DNA of 64,000 nt from Cytobacillus firmus NBRC 15306 (lineage in GTDB: Bacteria > Bacillota > Bacilli > Bacillales > Cytobacillaceae), in NCBI RefSeq assembly GCF_001591465.1, contig NZ_BCUY01000008.1, positions 1-64,000 on the forward strand. The letters run 5' to 3'. Below, one piece after another: positions 53,998-63,699 of the stretch (position 1 is its first letter; each line of letters starts with the position of its first letter). The translations under genes and the position numbers were made by a program. Below the pieces are notes generated by a model that ran no database searches, had not been told where the DNA came from, and was given only the letters and a program-made list of their open reading frames with translations.

Positions 53998-55347
53998 TTA
54001 TGATTGAAAGGAAGTCTGCTGTGATTGAGCGAATGCGTGCTTTGGTTTGGCTGCTGCATGTACGTTCTGCTGATTTGAAACAAATTCTTCTATATTAAAG
54101 ATTTTTACAAATAAATCTAATGCCTGTTCGGAATCCTTCTGACCAGCCATTTCTTTTGCTTGTAAAATAGGATCTTTTAATAGCTGATTGATGATGCTCT
54201 TTGTATGCTTGTTCAGCACTTTTTTATCACGATCGCTCAAATGAGGCAGCTTTCTTTCTATGCTTGTCATGGTTTCACTCTGTATAGCCAGTGCTTTCTC
54301 ACGCAATGCGGAAATTACCGGAACAACACCAAGCAGGTTCAGCCATTGCTTGAATTCAACTATCTCCCCTTCAATCATCAGCTGAATCTTTTCGGCTGCC
54401 TTTTTACGCTCCTGAAGGTTGGCTTCAACAATGCCTTCAAGATCATCAATATCATATAGGAAAACACTGTCCAGGTCTGCCAGTTTCGGATCCAGGTCTC
54501 TTGGGACAGCAATATCAACCATAAATAGAGGCTTGCCTTTGCGCATTCTTTCTGCGTAAGCCATCATATCCTTTGTGACAACAAATTCTTTGGCCCCGGT
54601 GGAACTGATTAAAATATCAGCTTCAACAAGAGCACATTGGAGCTCATGCAGCGTTTTTGCCTGGCCCGCATAGCGGCATGCGAGATTCTGCGCTTTTTCA
54701 AATGTACGGTTAATAACCGTTACTTTGCTGGCTCCGTTGGCATGAAGGTTTTGGATTGCCAGCTCACCCATTTTACCGGCTCCTAATATAAGAACATGTT
54801 TATTTTCGAGTGACCCAAAAATCTTCTTAGCCAGTTCCACTGCTGCATAGCTGACAGAGACTGCATTTGCCCCTATTTCCGTTTCGGAATGTGCCCGCTT
54901 AGCAAGCGTTACTGCCTGCTTAAACAAATGGTTAAAAACGGTACCGGTTGTATTTTCCGATTGAGCTCCCAGAAAACTTGACCTTACCTGCCCTAAAATC
55001 TGTGTCTCGCCAAGGATCATGGAGTTTAGGCCGCATGCTACTTTGAATAAATGCTCTATGGCCCCATCCTCTTCATAAATAAATAGGAATGGAGAAAATT
55101 CATTCTGGTCCATATTGAAATGTTCTGCCAAAAATTCCTTTATATAATAGCGGCCAGTATGAAGCTGGTCCACAACTGCATAAATTTCGGTCCGATTGCA
55201 AGTAGACAGAATGACATTCTCTAAAATGCTTTTTTTGTCATTTAAAGTCTTCATTGCCTCGCCCAATTGTGAAGGATTAAAGGTTAGACGTTCACGCATT
55301 TCAACAGGGGCAGTTTTATAGTTAAGACCGACGACTAAGATATGCAT
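53998..55347 (-). CDS. hemA: Glutamyl-tRNA reductase HemA
   Basis: HemA reduces glutamyl-tRNA to glutamate-1-semialdehyde, the first step of C5 heme synthesis. The 449-residue protein has the catalytic Cys50 ([14 protein letters not shown]), [16 protein letters not shown], the NADPH-binding [16 protein letters not shown] and a C-terminal dimerisation helix. I chose the ATG at 55345-55347, with GGGGGTG 9 bases upstream; an in-frame GTG four codons earlier lies inside that site. It is the first gene of the hem operon. Confidence 0.97.
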   Translation of the reverse strand: MHILVVGLNYKTAPVEMRERLTFNPSQLGEAMKTLNDKKSILENVILSTCNRTEIYAVVDQLHTGRYYIKEFLAEHFNMDQNEFSPFLFIYEEDGAIEHLFKVACGLNSMILGETQILGQVRSSFLGAQSENTTGTVFNHLFKQAVTLAKRAHSETEIGANAVSVSYAAVELAKKIFGSLENKHVLILGAGKMGELAIQNLHANGASKVTVINRTFEKAQNLACRYAGQAKTLHELQCALVEADILISSTGAKEFVVTKDMMAYAERMRKGKPLFMVDIAVPRDLDPKLADLDSVFLYDIDDLEGIVEANLQERKKAAEKIQLMIEGEIVEFKQWLNLLGVVPVISALREKALAIQSETMTSIERKLPHLSDRDKKVLNKHTKSIINQLLKDPILQAKEMAGQKDSEQALDLFVKIFNIEEFVSNQQNVHAAAKPKHAFAQSQQTSFQS

Positions 55348-55383
55348 TGAAATTGACACCCCCAGAATTATTGCCTAGTTCAT

Positions 55384-55398
55384 TAATATTAATTATAT
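55384..55398 (-). promoter_or_regulatory. hemA promoter -10 and possible PerR-like box
   Basis: On the minus strand ATATAATTAATATTA contains a TATAAT -10 (55392-55397) and resembles the 7-1-7 PerR box TTATAATNATTATAA with about four mismatches. PerR control of hemAXCDBL is known in B. subtilis; here the box is only suggestive, since the region is AT-rich. Confidence 0.35.
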
Positions 55399-55574
55399 CA
55401 TTTCTATTTTTTCAATTAATGCTTAAATGTGAACAGATAATGAACACATATGATACTATATTTTAAACAGGAGACTTATATAAGGTAATCCTAAAATAGA
55501 CAAATACTCCCTTATGTACAGTAACAAAAAAACTTGCCGGATTCAAGTGAACCTTATTGGAAGTGGTGTTTTTT

Positions 55575-56060
55575 ATGAAAAATCAGCGTATTTTCCCCGG
55601 AATTATTTTACTCGGATTTGGAGCCTACTTTTTTCTCCAGCAGAGCGGATTTACTGCCTTACAGTCTTTTTATTCCTGGCCGACTCTTCTCATTATCGTT
55701 GGAGCAGCCTTTTTAATTCAGGGATATGGCGCAAGGGATTATGACTCCATATTGCCAGGGGTTATTTTAACCGGATTTGGCCTGCATTTTCATGTGGTGA
55801 ACCGCCTCGAAATTTGGCCGGATCATATTGGTACATTCATTCTTATTATTGCGCTAGGCTTCCTTCTTCGGCACCAGAAAACAGGAGCAGGATTATTCCA
55901 GGGCATCTTATTCTTAATTCTTGCCGCATTACTCCTGTTTTATGACAGAGTAGCTGAGTGGATGGGACTTCTTGAAAATGGCGTCTCTGATGTTTGGCAG
56001 TTTTGGCCAATCCTATTAATGCTAATTGGATTATATTTTTTATTATCAAAGAAAAAATAA
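55575..56060 (+). CDS. YsxD-like membrane protein
   Basis: A 161-residue protein with about six hydrophobic segments containing repeated IFPGIILLGFGAYFF, ILPGVILTGFGLHF and WPILLMLIGLYFLL units, as in the DUF5668/LiaF N-terminal family of small membrane proteins with paired Gly-Phe motifs. Its position between hemA and engB is that of ysxD in B. subtilis, which it may represent. I chose the ATG at 55575 (MKNQRIFPG), with GGAAGTGG upstream. Function unknown. Confidence 0.75.
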   Translation: MKNQRIFPGIILLGFGAYFFLQQSGFTALQSFYSWPTLLIIVGAAFLIQGYGARDYDSILPGVILTGFGLHFHVVNRLEIWPDHIGTFILIIALGFLLRHQKTGAGLFQGILFLILAALLLFYDRVAEWMGLLENGVSDVWQFWPILLMLIGLYFLLSKKK

Positions 56061-56094
56061 AAGACAGGGATATTTAGCTTTTCCCTGTCTTTTA
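56058..56094. terminator. Bidirectional terminator after the YsxD-like gene
   Basis: AAAGACAGGGA pairs perfectly with TCCCTGTCTTT around 11 bases. It also serves the end of the ABC transporter operon. Confidence 0.88.
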
Positions 56095-56107
56095 CCATCT
56101 AAACTGT

Positions 56108-56845
56108 CTAAAGAACCGAATCCAAGAAATTTTTGGTTCTCTGCTCTTTTGGATTGTTAAACAAATCCTCTGGGTGTCCCACTTCTACAATTCTTCCGTC
56201 ATGCATATAGACAGCCCAGTCTGCCACTTCTCTTGCAAAGCCCATTTCATGCGTGACGACGACCATTGTCATTCCTTCAAGGGCCAGCTCCTTCATTGTG
56301 GAAAGCACTTCCCCCACAAGCTCCGGATCCAGTGCTGATGTCGGTTCATCAAAAAGCATGATATCGGGCTTCATTGCCAGTGCCCTTGCAATGGCTACAC
56401 GTTGTTTTTGTCCGCCTGAAAGTTTTGATGGGTATACGTTCTCCTTGTCAGAAAGCCCAACCTTTTTTAATAGTTCCTGGGCATTTTTTTTCACTTGATC
56501 CTTAGGAAGCTTTTTCACATGTAAAGGTGCTTCCATTACATTTTCGAGAACAGTCATATGAGGAAATAAATGAAAATGCTGAAAAACCATTCCTACTTTT
56601 TCTCTTACTTTATTTAGGTCATGTGTTTCTTTTTCAACCTTTTCTCCCTCAAAAATGATATTGCCGCTGTCTTTTAATTCTAGAAAGTTCAAGCAGCGGA
56701 GCAGTGTGCTTTTTCCGGACCCGCTGGCGCCAATCAGGCAAACAACATCACTTTCCTTCACTGTTATGTCAATGTCTTTCAGGACATGAAGATCCCCGAA
56801 TGACTTGTTCAATTTTTCTACTTTGATCATGTACGATTCACTCAT
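56108..56845 (-). CDS. Polar amino acid ABC transporter, ATP-binding protein
   Basis: A 245-residue ATPase of the GlnQ/HisP group that powers uptake of polar amino acids. Walker A is GASGSGKST, then the Q-loop ([20 protein letters not shown]), ABC signature [15 protein letters not shown], Walker [18 protein letters not shown] and the His switch ([15 protein letters not shown]). GGGGGAATGAGGA lies before the ATG. The substrate cannot be told from sequence; it is coded with a permease and a lipoprotein of the same class. Confidence 0.93.
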   Translation of the reverse strand: MSESYMIKVEKLNKSFGDLHVLKDIDITVKESDVVCLIGASGSGKSTLLRCLNFLELKDSGNIIFEGEKVEKETHDLNKVREKVGMVFQHFHLFPHMTVLENVMEAPLHVKKLPKDQVKKNAQELLKKVGLSDKENVYPSKLSGGQKQRVAIARALAMKPDIMLFDEPTSALDPELVGEVLSTMKELALEGMTMVVVTHEMGFAREVADWAVYMHDGRIVEVGHPEDLFNNPKEQRTKNFLDSVL

Positions 56846-56858
56846 TCCTCATTCCCCC

Positions 56859-57506
56859 TTAATCACTGCTTGCCATTCTTTTCTCAACCATATTTACAAG
56901 GATGGAGAAAATAAGTACAAGTACTAAATAGTAAACAGCTACGATCAGCAAATAGCTCATGTAGTCATATTCATTGGAACCATATGTTGTGGCCACGTTA
57001 AAGAGCTCGTACATGCCGATGAAGGATGCAAGTGATGAATCCTTCAATGCAATGATAAACTGATTCCCAAGAGGCGGCATAGCCCGGCGGAATGCCTGAG
57101 GAAGAATGATTCTTCTCATCGCAAGTCCGGCAGTCATACCCAGTGAACGTCCTGCTTCCATTTGTCCCTTGTCGATTGATTGAATGGAGCCCCTGAAAAT
57201 TTCGGCAATATAGGCACCGTTGTGAAAAGCAAGTCCCAGCACAACCGACCAAAACTGTGAAATATCCAGCGCTGTCAATCCAAAATAGAATATGAATATC
57301 TGAACAACAAGAGGCGTTCCCCTTACAAGGAAAATATAGACGTCAGCAATCCATTCCAGAACTTTCACTCTTGATATCTTTAGAAAGGCAAAAAACAGTC
57401 CTATAAAAATAGCAATAAACACCGATACAATGGTTAATTGAAAGGTTAAGAGCATCCCCTTTAAAAATACGGGATATGTATCAATAAACTTTGTAAATAA
57501 ATCCAC
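56859..57506 (-). CDS. Polar amino acid ABC transporter, permease
   Basis: A 215-residue membrane protein of the HisM/GlnP family with about five membrane segments (GMLLTFQLTIVSVFIAIFIG at the N-terminus), VRGTPLVVQIFIFYFGL, AYIAEIFRGSIQSIDKGQME and the EAA loop (EAGRSLGMTAGLAMRRIILP) that contacts the ATPase. GGGGG lies 6 bases before the GTG. It probably acts as a homodimer, since only one permease gene is present. Confidence 0.93.
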   Translation of the reverse strand: MDLFTKFIDTYPVFLKGMLLTFQLTIVSVFIAIFIGLFFAFLKISRVKVLEWIADVYIFLVRGTPLVVQIFIFYFGLTALDISQFWSVVLGLAFHNGAYIAEIFRGSIQSIDKGQMEAGRSLGMTAGLAMRRIILPQAFRRAMPPLGNQFIIALKDSSLASFIGMYELFNVATTYGSNEYDYMSYLLIVAVYYLVLVLIFSILVNMVEKRMASSD

Positions 57507-57541
57507 AAAAATCCCCCTTCAGATGGCTATTTCACTTTGTG

Positions 57542-57580
57542 TAAAAAACAAAACAGGCGAATGTCTGATACACATCCGCC
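57542..57580 (-). terminator. Intra-operon terminator after the binding-protein gene
   Basis: On the minus strand GGCGGATGT pairs with ACATTCGCC (one G-U) around 7 bases and is followed by TGTTTTGTTTTTT. Such partial terminators let the binding protein be made in excess over permease and ATPase. Confidence 0.8.
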
Positions 57581-57587
57581 CGCAATG

Positions 57588-58370
57588 TTATTCCTTCTCA
57601 GGATCAACTGTTATATCTTCACCGATATATTTTTTGCTGATTTCTGTGAGTGTTCCATTCTCGCGAAGTGTTTCAAGAGCTTCATTCACTTTTTCGAGCA
57701 GCTCTTTGTTATCCTTTGCAACTGCAATTGCCTGCTCACTGCGGCCAAGCAGCTCTTTGCCTTCAATTTTCATTCCGGCTCCAATGGCTTCTTTGCCTGT
57801 AACAAAATCAGTGATGACCGCATCATGTTTTCCCTTGCTCAATGCTTCCAATGCGACAACATCACTGTCATAAAACTGAATGTTATCTGTCACTCCCTCC
57901 GCATTTGCCGTATATGTAGAACCTTTCGATACTGCTATCTCCTTGCCTTTGAGATCATCCAGTGTCTCAATTGTGCTATCTGGCCGTACATAGATTTGCG
58001 GGCCTGAATAGTAATATGGCGTTGAAAAATTGACTGCCTTTAGACGTTCTTCTGTGATAGTGTGGCTGGCTACTGCTGCATCAAAACGGCCTGATTTAAC
58101 ACCCTCCACAATACCGCCAAACTTAAATTTATGCTGATCCGGCTCAAGCCCGAGTTCTTTTGCTACAGCCTCGGCAACATCAATATCAAAGCCGCTCATG
58201 CTTCCATCATCATTTGTAACACTAAAAGGTTTGAATTCTCCCGAAGCGGCGTATGTAAATTTGTCTTCGTCTACAAGATCCATTCCGCCTTTAGACGCTT
58301 CCTCTGATCCGCATGCCGCCAGGACCAATGCAAAAGCAGCTGCTATGATTCCTTTTAACCAATGTCTCAC
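57588..58370 (-). CDS. Polar amino acid ABC transporter, substrate-binding lipoprotein
   Basis: A 260-residue family 3 solute-binding protein. The signal peptide ends with the lipobox LVLAAC (Cys20), so it is a lipoprotein. Domains follow the pattern FTYAASGEFKPFSVTNDDGS, MSGFDIDVAEAVAKELGL, FDAAVASHTITEERLKAVNF, typical of amino acid receptors; an Arg in SHTITEER and the acidic FDIDV fit an alpha-amino acid ligand. GTG at 58370 has AAGGGGG about 12 bases upstream. First gene of the transporter operon. Confidence 0.93.
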   Translation of the reverse strand: MRHWLKGIIAAAFALVLAACGSEEASKGGMDLVDEDKFTYAASGEFKPFSVTNDDGSMSGFDIDVAEAVAKELGLEPDQHKFKFGGIVEGVKSGRFDAAVASHTITEERLKAVNFSTPYYYSGPQIYVRPDSTIETLDDLKGKEIAVSKGSTYTANAEGVTDNIQFYDSDVVALEALSKGKHDAVITDFVTGKEAIGAGMKIEGKELLGRSEQAIAVAKDNKELLEKVNEALETLRENGTLTEISKKYIGEDITVDPEKE

Positions 58371-58661
58371 TAGTCTAAATTCCCCCTTCAGTATCTCTCT
58401 TTTTTATGTGCCCTTTAACTCTATCATAATTTATGAATATTCTCAAAATTCATATTTTATGATTATTTATGATATAAAAGTATATCAGCTGTTCTCATTA
58501 ACTGATCGTCTTTAAACTCTAACATAACTCCATATCCTCCCGTATCCTTTAGATTCCTTACCTTTCGACAAAAATTATATCCAGTTAATACCATATGTAT
58601 AATGAACTGCAGGATATCGCAAATATCCATTTACAGGACGAAAGACCTGAATGGAGAATAC
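58371..58661. other. Control region upstream of the amino acid transporter
   Basis: No gene is seen. It holds the transporter promoter and an inverted repeat (58418-58454); the rest up to the engB terminator is AT-rich with no feature I can name. Confidence 0.5.
58418..58454 (-). promoter_or_regulatory. Promoter and operator-like repeat of the amino acid transporter
   Basis: On the minus strand TTGAGA (58441-58446), 17 bases and TAGAGT (58418-58423). The inverted repeat TATGAAT/ATTCATA (58432-58438 and 58448-58454) brackets the -35, a usual place for a repressor. Confidence 0.5.
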
Positions 58662-58697
58662 AAAAAAATCCCGCTGCAAATGCTGCGGGATTTTTTA
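58662..58697 (-). terminator. Terminator after engB
   Basis: On the minus strand AATCCCGC pairs with GCGGGATT around a 10-base loop, followed by TTTTTG. Confidence 0.85.
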
Positions 58698-58698
58698 T

Positions 58699-59280
58699 TT
58701 ACATATAGCTTTTTAATGCCGACCAGGCCTGGTCTTTCCCATAACCTGTTTCAGAGGAAAACATAATGATCTGGTCATTCGGATCGATATCCAATGTTTC
58801 TTTCGTGATTTTCATATGTTTTTGCCACTTGGATTTCGGTATTTTATCCGCTTTTGTGGCAATCACTACACAGGGAATTTCATAATGCTTTAAAAAGTCG
58901 TACATCATGACATCGTCACTTGTAGGGGGATGGCGCAAATCAACAATAAGCACAACTGCTTTTAACTGCTCTCTGCTTGTTAAATATGTTTCTATCATCT
59001 TTCCCCATGCTTCACGTTCCTTTTTGGATACCTTTGCATACCCATAGCCCGGAACATCAACAAAGTGAAGAATTTCGTTAATAAGGTAAAAGTTCAGGGT
59101 TTGTGTCTTCCCCGGCTTAGAGGATATTCTGGCAAGTCCCCTTCGATTAAGCATTTTATTAATGAAAGAAGATTTGCCGACGTTCGAACGGCCGGCAAGG
59201 GCAAATTCCGGCAATTCACTTTCAGGATATTGATCAGGCTTAACAGCACTGATGACTATTTCTGAGCTGGTTACTTTCAT
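58699..59280 (-). CDS. engB: EngB (YsxC), ribosome biogenesis GTPase
   Basis: An essential GTPase that helps assemble the 50S subunit. The 193-residue protein has G1 [16 protein letters not shown]2 near [14 protein letters not shown]3 [12 protein letters not shown]4 [10 protein letters not shown] and G5 [10 protein letters not shown], typical for the TrmE-Era-EngA-EngB group. Its ATG overlaps the lonA stop (ATGA), so expression follows lonA. Confidence 0.97.
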   Translation of the reverse strand: MKVTSSEIVISAVKPDQYPESELPEFALAGRSNVGKSSFINKMLNRRGLARISSKPGKTQTLNFYLINEILHFVDVPGYGYAKVSKKEREAWGKMIETYLTSREQLKAVVLIVDLRHPPTSDDVMMYDFLKHYEIPCVVIATKADKIPKSKWQKHMKITKETLDIDPNDQIIMFSSETGYGKDQAWSALKSYM

Positions 59281-61604
59281 GCTTGAGCACCGCCATTCAG
59301 GGCATGTTTCAAGACTTCGTCCACATGTGATACCAGTACGAAATCAAGCTCTTCCCTGATGCTTTCAGGGATATCTTCAATGTCCTTTTCATTATCTTTA
59401 GGGAGGATGATCTTCGTTAATCCGGCACGATGGGCACTTAAAGATTTCTCTTTCAAGCCGCCAATAGGAAGCACCCGGCCTCTTAACGTAATTTCCCCTG
59501 TCATTCCCACTTCTTTACGGATTGGTTTTCCTGACAGAGCAGAAACCAGAGCGGTAGTAATTGTTATTCCGGCAGATGGGCCGTCTTTCGGGACAGCCCC
59601 TTCTGGAACATGGATATGAATGTCATGCTTTTCATGGAACTTCTCATCAATGCCCAGTTCTTTAGCTTTTGAACGAACATAACTGAATGCCGCTTGAGCA
59701 GACTCTTTCATGACATCCCCCAATTTACCTGTAAGAACGAGCTTTCCTTTTCCGGGAGAAAGTGATACTTCTATTTGAAGGGTATCGCCGCCAACTGTTG
59801 TATAGGCCAGCCCTGTTGCAACACCAACCTGGTCTTCAAGCTCAGCCTGACCGTAACGGTATTTTGGCTTTCCAAGAAACTCTTCAGCATTTTTTGAGTT
59901 TACAATCACTTTCTTCTTTTCGCCGGATACGATAATTTTAGCTGTTTTTCTGCAGATTGTAGCGAGCTGGCGTTCCAATCCGCGGACTCCAGCTTCCCGG
60001 GTATAATAGCGGACTACCTTCTGGAGGCCATCCTCGCGAATCTGAAGCTGTGCTTTGGAAAGACCATGTTCTTTAATTTGCTTAGGCAGAAGGTGGTCTT
60101 TAGCTATGTGAATCTTCTCCTGCTCTGTATAGCCTGCAATCGTGATAACTTCCATTCTGTCCAGCAGCGGGCCAGGGATCGTGCCAAGATTATTGGCTGT
60201 GGCTATAAACATGACCTTCGACAGATCATAAGTTTCTTCAATGTAATGATCACTAAAATTATGGTTCTGCTCAGGGTCTAAAACCTCAAGCATCGCAGAT
60301 GAAGGATCCCCTCGGAAATCGGAGGACATTTTGTCGATTTCATCAAGCAGGAATACAGGGTTGATCGTCCCTGCCTTTTTCATGCCCTGAATGATGCGTC
60401 CAGGCATGGCACCAACATAAGTTCTTCTATGTCCGCGAATCTCAGACTCATCCCGGACTCCGCCGAGGGATACACGGACGAAATTGCGGTTTAGCGAAGT
60501 TGCAATAGAACGTGCAAGACTTGTTTTACCGACCCCAGGAGGCCCTGCAAGGCATAGGATTGGGCCTTTAAGGGAGTTAGTCAGCTTTTGCACTGCAAGG
60601 TACTCCAAAACCCGTTCCTTTACTTTTTCCAGGCCATAATGGTCTTCATTCAGGATTCTCTCAGCCTTCAGAATATCCAGGTCATCTTCTGTTGACTTCG
60701 ACCATGGCAATGTGACCAGCCACTCAATATAATTGCGGATAACCGCGCTTTCAGCCGAACTGGATGGAACCTTTTCATAGCGGTCTAGTTCTTTTAATGC
60801 TGTAAGCTGGACATGCTCAGGCATACCGGCATTTTCAATCTTTTCCGTCAGCTCGGCAATTTCTCCAGTTTTGCCTTCCTTATCCCCGAGCTCTTTTTGG
60901 ATTGCCTTCATCTGCTCACGCAGATAATATTCCTTTTGCGTTCGTTCCATTGATTTTTTCACACGCTGGCCAATCTTTTTCTCAAGGTTCAAAACTTCTT
61001 TTTCATTATGGATGATTTCAATAACCTGATTCATGCGCTCTTTTACATCAATGGTTTCAAGAATTTCCTGTTTTTCCTTCAGCTTTAAAGGCAAGTGGGA
61101 AGAAATGATATCCGCCATGCGCCCCGGCTCTTCTATATCTGCTACAGAAGAATACGTTTCGGCTGATATTTTCTTCGATACCTTTATGTATTGCTCAAAA
61201 TACTCAAGCATAGTCCTCATCAATGCCTGATCCTCAACGTCCTTCGTCTCAGGATCCTCAAAAACCTTCACACTAACGGAATAATGTTCAGTTTCGTCCT
61301 GAAAATCAATGATTTTAGCTCTCTTTAGGCCTTCAACAAGAACACGGATCGTACCGTTTGGAAGCTTGAGCATCTGCTTGACACGTGTGAGCGTGCCCAT
61401 TCCATATAGATCATCTTCTGATGGTTCATCTATAGATATATCCTTTTGTGTTGTTAAGAATATTAAATGGTCATCTACCATTGCTTTTTCCAGAGCCTGA
61501 ACCGATTTCTCACGGCCTACATCCAAATGCAGAACCATGGTCGGATAAACAAGCAAGCCCCGAAGCGGCAGGAGGGGGACGATGATTTCTTTCTTTTTCG
61601 CCAT
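59277..61604 (-). CDS. lonA: LonA, ATP-dependent protease
   Basis: LonA degrades misfolded and regulatory proteins. The 775-residue protein has the substrate-binding N domain (about 1-200: [20 protein letters not shown]), the AAA domain with Walker [10 protein letters not shown] and Walker [16 protein letters not shown], and the protease domain with the Ser-Lys dyad ([28 protein letters not shown]). GGAGG lies 9 bases before the ATG. It is downstream of lonB and overlaps engB, as in B. subtilis. Confidence 0.98.
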   Translation of the reverse strand: MAKKKEIIVPLLPLRGLLVYPTMVLHLDVGREKSVQALEKAMVDDHLIFLTTQKDISIDEPSEDDLYGMGTLTRVKQMLKLPNGTIRVLVEGLKRAKIIDFQDETEHYSVSVKVFEDPETKDVEDQALMRTMLEYFEQYIKVSKKISAETYSSVADIEEPGRMADIISSHLPLKLKEKQEILETIDVKERMNQVIEIIHNEKEVLNLEKKIGQRVKKSMERTQKEYYLREQMKAIQKELGDKEGKTGEIAELTEKIENAGMPEHVQLTALKELDRYEKVPSSSAESAVIRNYIEWLVTLPWSKSTEDDLDILKAERILNEDHYGLEKVKERVLEYLAVQKLTNSLKGPILCLAGPPGVGKTSLARSIATSLNRNFVRVSLGGVRDESEIRGHRRTYVGAMPGRIIQGMKKAGTINPVFLLDEIDKMSSDFRGDPSSAMLEVLDPEQNHNFSDHYIEETYDLSKVMFIATANNLGTIPGPLLDRMEVITIAGYTEQEKIHIAKDHLLPKQIKEHGLSKAQLQIREDGLQKVVRYYTREAGVRGLERQLATICRKTAKIIVSGEKKKVIVNSKNAEEFLGKPKYRYGQAELEDQVGVATGLAYTTVGGDTLQIEVSLSPGKGKLVLTGKLGDVMKESAQAAFSYVRSKAKELGIDEKFHEKHDIHIHVPEGAVPKDGPSAGITITTALVSALSGKPIRKEVGMTGEITLRGRVLPIGGLKEKSLSAHRAGLTKIILPKDNEKDIEDIPESIREELDFVLVSHVDEVLKHALNGGAQA

Positions 61605-61639
61605 TCCATTGCACCTCCAAAATGCATCTTTTTAACCCC

Positions 61640-61654
61640 ATTATTGCTAATAAT
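61640..61654. promoter_or_regulatory. Palindrome in the lonA promoter region
   Basis: ATTATT-GCT-AATAAT is a perfect inverted repeat 36 bases before the lonA start. On the minus strand it overlaps a possible -10 (TAATGG, 17 bases after TTGTAC). It is neither a CIRCE nor an obvious CtsR site, and AT-rich repeats arise easily. Confidence 0.35.
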
Positions 61655-61762
61655 TTCTTTGTACAATTCTATCGTATTTAAATAGCAGTGTCTATTAAAG
61701 AGAAACAGCTGAAAGCCGTCTTTCAATGATATTCATTTATAATTACACTTTATCCTTCTTTA

Positions 61763-61808
61763 CGCAAATAAAACTTCGGTTTGTAGCCTAAACTGCAAAC
61801 CGAAGTTT
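61763..61808 (-). terminator. Terminator after lonB
   Basis: On the minus strand AAACTTCGGTTTG pairs perfectly with CAAACCGAAGTTT around 11 bases, then TTATTTG. It separates lonB from lonA. Confidence 0.85.
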
Positions 61809-61874
61809 CTGACCGCGATTAGCGGGAGGCGTTAATACAGCAGGTTTCCAGGCAACTGCAAACCGGGCCACACA

Positions 61875-63542
61875 TTAAATGCTTTCTTTTTTCTTTAATT
61901 CGATTGACGCAGTAATAGCCTGCTCTTTGAGATACTCTTTTTGCAGCGCTGCCTCAAATACTTCATTTAAATGAGATACAGGGACGATCTTGATTCCTGT
62001 TATCTCCTTTAAAATGGATTGCATATTTTCTTTTGGGATAATTACTGTCTGTGCTCCGGCTTTTTTGGCGGCCTTCACCTTTGGATATACGCCTCCAATT
62101 GGCTTGACATACCCATGAATGCTGATTTCTCCGGTCATGGCTACAGTATTGTCAACTGGCCGTTTATAAATGGCAGAATAAATCCCTGTCGCCATGGCGA
62201 TGCCGGCAGAAGGACCGTCAATTGGAACTCCGCCAGGGAAGTTGACATGAATATCATATTCGTCAGCCGGGACGCCCATCGATCTCAGAACGGTGATAAC
62301 ATTTTCAATTGAACCCTTGGCCATACTTTTTCTCCGGATTGACTTTCCTTGGCCGCCAATGCTTTCTTCTTCCACTATGCCTGTAATATTAATGCTGCCC
62401 TTCTCTTTTGCAGGAATCACAGTAACTTCAATATCAAGCAGAGCACCTGTGTTCGGCCCATATACCGCCAGCCCGTTGACAAGTCCAACAGCAGAGTGGG
62501 AATTGATTTTCCTCTCCATTCTCGGTGAAAGCTGACTCGATTGGACAACCCACTCAATATCTTCATCTTTTATGTAATCACGGTCCTCAGTAATTGCTAA
62601 ACCCGCAGAGATTTGAATCATATTTACCGCTTCACGTCCGTTCCTTGCATAATTAGCAAGAATGCCAAGCCCTTTTTCACTAACAGCGAGATTGACCTTT
62701 TCCGCAGCCTTTCCAGCTACCGCTATTATCTCCTCTTCAGCTAACTCCCTGAAAAACACCTCCATACATCTGGAACGAATGGCAGGCGGAATTTCATTAG
62801 GAGTTCTCGTAGTTGCTCCGATGAGGCGGAAGTCCGCCGGCAGGCCATTTTTAAAAATATCATGAATATGGGTTGGTATTTGAGTATTTTCTTCATTATA
62901 ATAGGCGCTTTCCAGAAATACTTTCCGGTCTTCAAGCACTTTCAGAAGCTTGTTCATCTGAATGGGATGAAGCTCACCGATTTCATCAATAAAAAGCACG
63001 CCTCCATGTGCATTTGTAACAGCACCCTGTTTAGGCTGAGGAATTCCCGCCTGTCCCATTGCCCCTGCTCCCTGATAGATAGGATCATGAACAGAACCTA
63101 TTAGAGGATCAGCAATACCCCGCTCATCAAATCTCGCAGTAGTGGCATCCAGTTCGATAAAAATAGAAGCTGCCTTAAAGGGTGATTTTGCATTTTTCTT
63201 GGCTTCTTCCAGAACCAATCTGGCAGCAGCCGTTTTCCCCACACCCGGTGGACCATAAATAATTACATGCTGAGGATTGGGTCCGCACAATGCTGCTTTC
63301 AGAGACTTAATTCCATCTTCCTGCCCCACAATGTCAGCAAAGCTGGATGGACGAACTTTTTCTGATAAAGGTTCAGTCAATGAAATGGAACGCATCTTTT
63401 TTAAAACATCCATTTCCTTCCTTGATTCACGGTCGATAGAAACTTTCTGTGTCCGCTGGCTCCTAAGTAAATTCCAAAAGTAAAGCCCAATGACGATTCC
63501 AAAAAACAATTGGATAAATAAAGCGATCCCCGTCCAACTCAT
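61875..63542 (-). CDS. lonB: LonB, forespore membrane-anchored Lon protease
   Basis: LonB is a Lon-type protease expressed in the forespore in B. subtilis. The 555-residue protein has an N-terminal membrane segment (IALFIQLFFGIVIGLYFW), an AAA domain (Walker [11 protein letters not shown], Walker B GGVLFIDEIGELHPIQM) and a protease domain with Ser (PIDGPSAGIAMATGI) and Lys (GVYPKVKAAKKAGA). It lacks the long N domain of LonA. GGAGGG precedes the ATG, and a SigF-type promoter is seen upstream. Confidence 0.96.
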   Translation of the reverse strand: MSWTGIALFIQLFFGIVIGLYFWNLLRSQRTQKVSIDRESRKEMDVLKKMRSISLTEPLSEKVRPSSFADIVGQEDGIKSLKAALCGPNPQHVIIYGPPGVGKTAAARLVLEEAKKNAKSPFKAASIFIELDATTARFDERGIADPLIGSVHDPIYQGAGAMGQAGIPQPKQGAVTNAHGGVLFIDEIGELHPIQMNKLLKVLEDRKVFLESAYYNEENTQIPTHIHDIFKNGLPADFRLIGATTRTPNEIPPAIRSRCMEVFFRELAEEEIIAVAGKAAEKVNLAVSEKGLGILANYARNGREAVNMIQISAGLAITEDRDYIKDEDIEWVVQSSQLSPRMERKINSHSAVGLVNGLAVYGPNTGALLDIEVTVIPAKEKGSINITGIVEEESIGGQGKSIRRKSMAKGSIENVITVLRSMGVPADEYDIHVNFPGGVPIDGPSAGIAMATGIYSAIYKRPVDNTVAMTGEISIHGYVKPIGGVYPKVKAAKKAGAQTVIIPKENMQSILKEITGIKIVPVSHLNEVFEAALQKEYLKEQAITASIELKKKESI

Positions 63543-63581
63543 TGTGTTCCCTCCTGCATTATTTGTTCTCGTTAATAATGC

Positions 63582-63611
63582 TAGTATCTCCCTGACTGAG
63601 TTGGAATAAAC
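63582..63611 (-). promoter_or_regulatory. SigF-type promoter of lonB
   Basis: On the minus strand GTTTA (63607-63611), a 15-base spacer and GGAGATACTA (63582-63591) match the SigF consensus GYWTA-N15/16-GGNNANAMTW at every defined position. Forespore expression of lonB under SigF is known in B. subtilis. Confidence 0.7.
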
Positions 63612-63659
63612 AAAGAATTCATTTTAAAGTAAGGTAAGAAAAAGGGTCAGAAAGGCGCA

Positions 63660-63697
63660 AAAAAATGGCCATGCCCCGCAGGGACTGGCCATTTTTC
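63660..63697 (-). terminator. Terminator after clpX
   Basis: On the minus strand AAAAATGGCCA pairs perfectly with TGGCCATTTTT around a 14-base loop, followed by TT. Confidence 0.9.
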
Positions 63698-63699
63698 AA

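Noticed and set aside
61640-61654. CIRCE or CtsR operator for lonA
   Set aside because: The palindrome has neither the CIRCE TTAGCACTC/GAGTGCTAA arms nor a CtsR-type GGTCAAA repeat.
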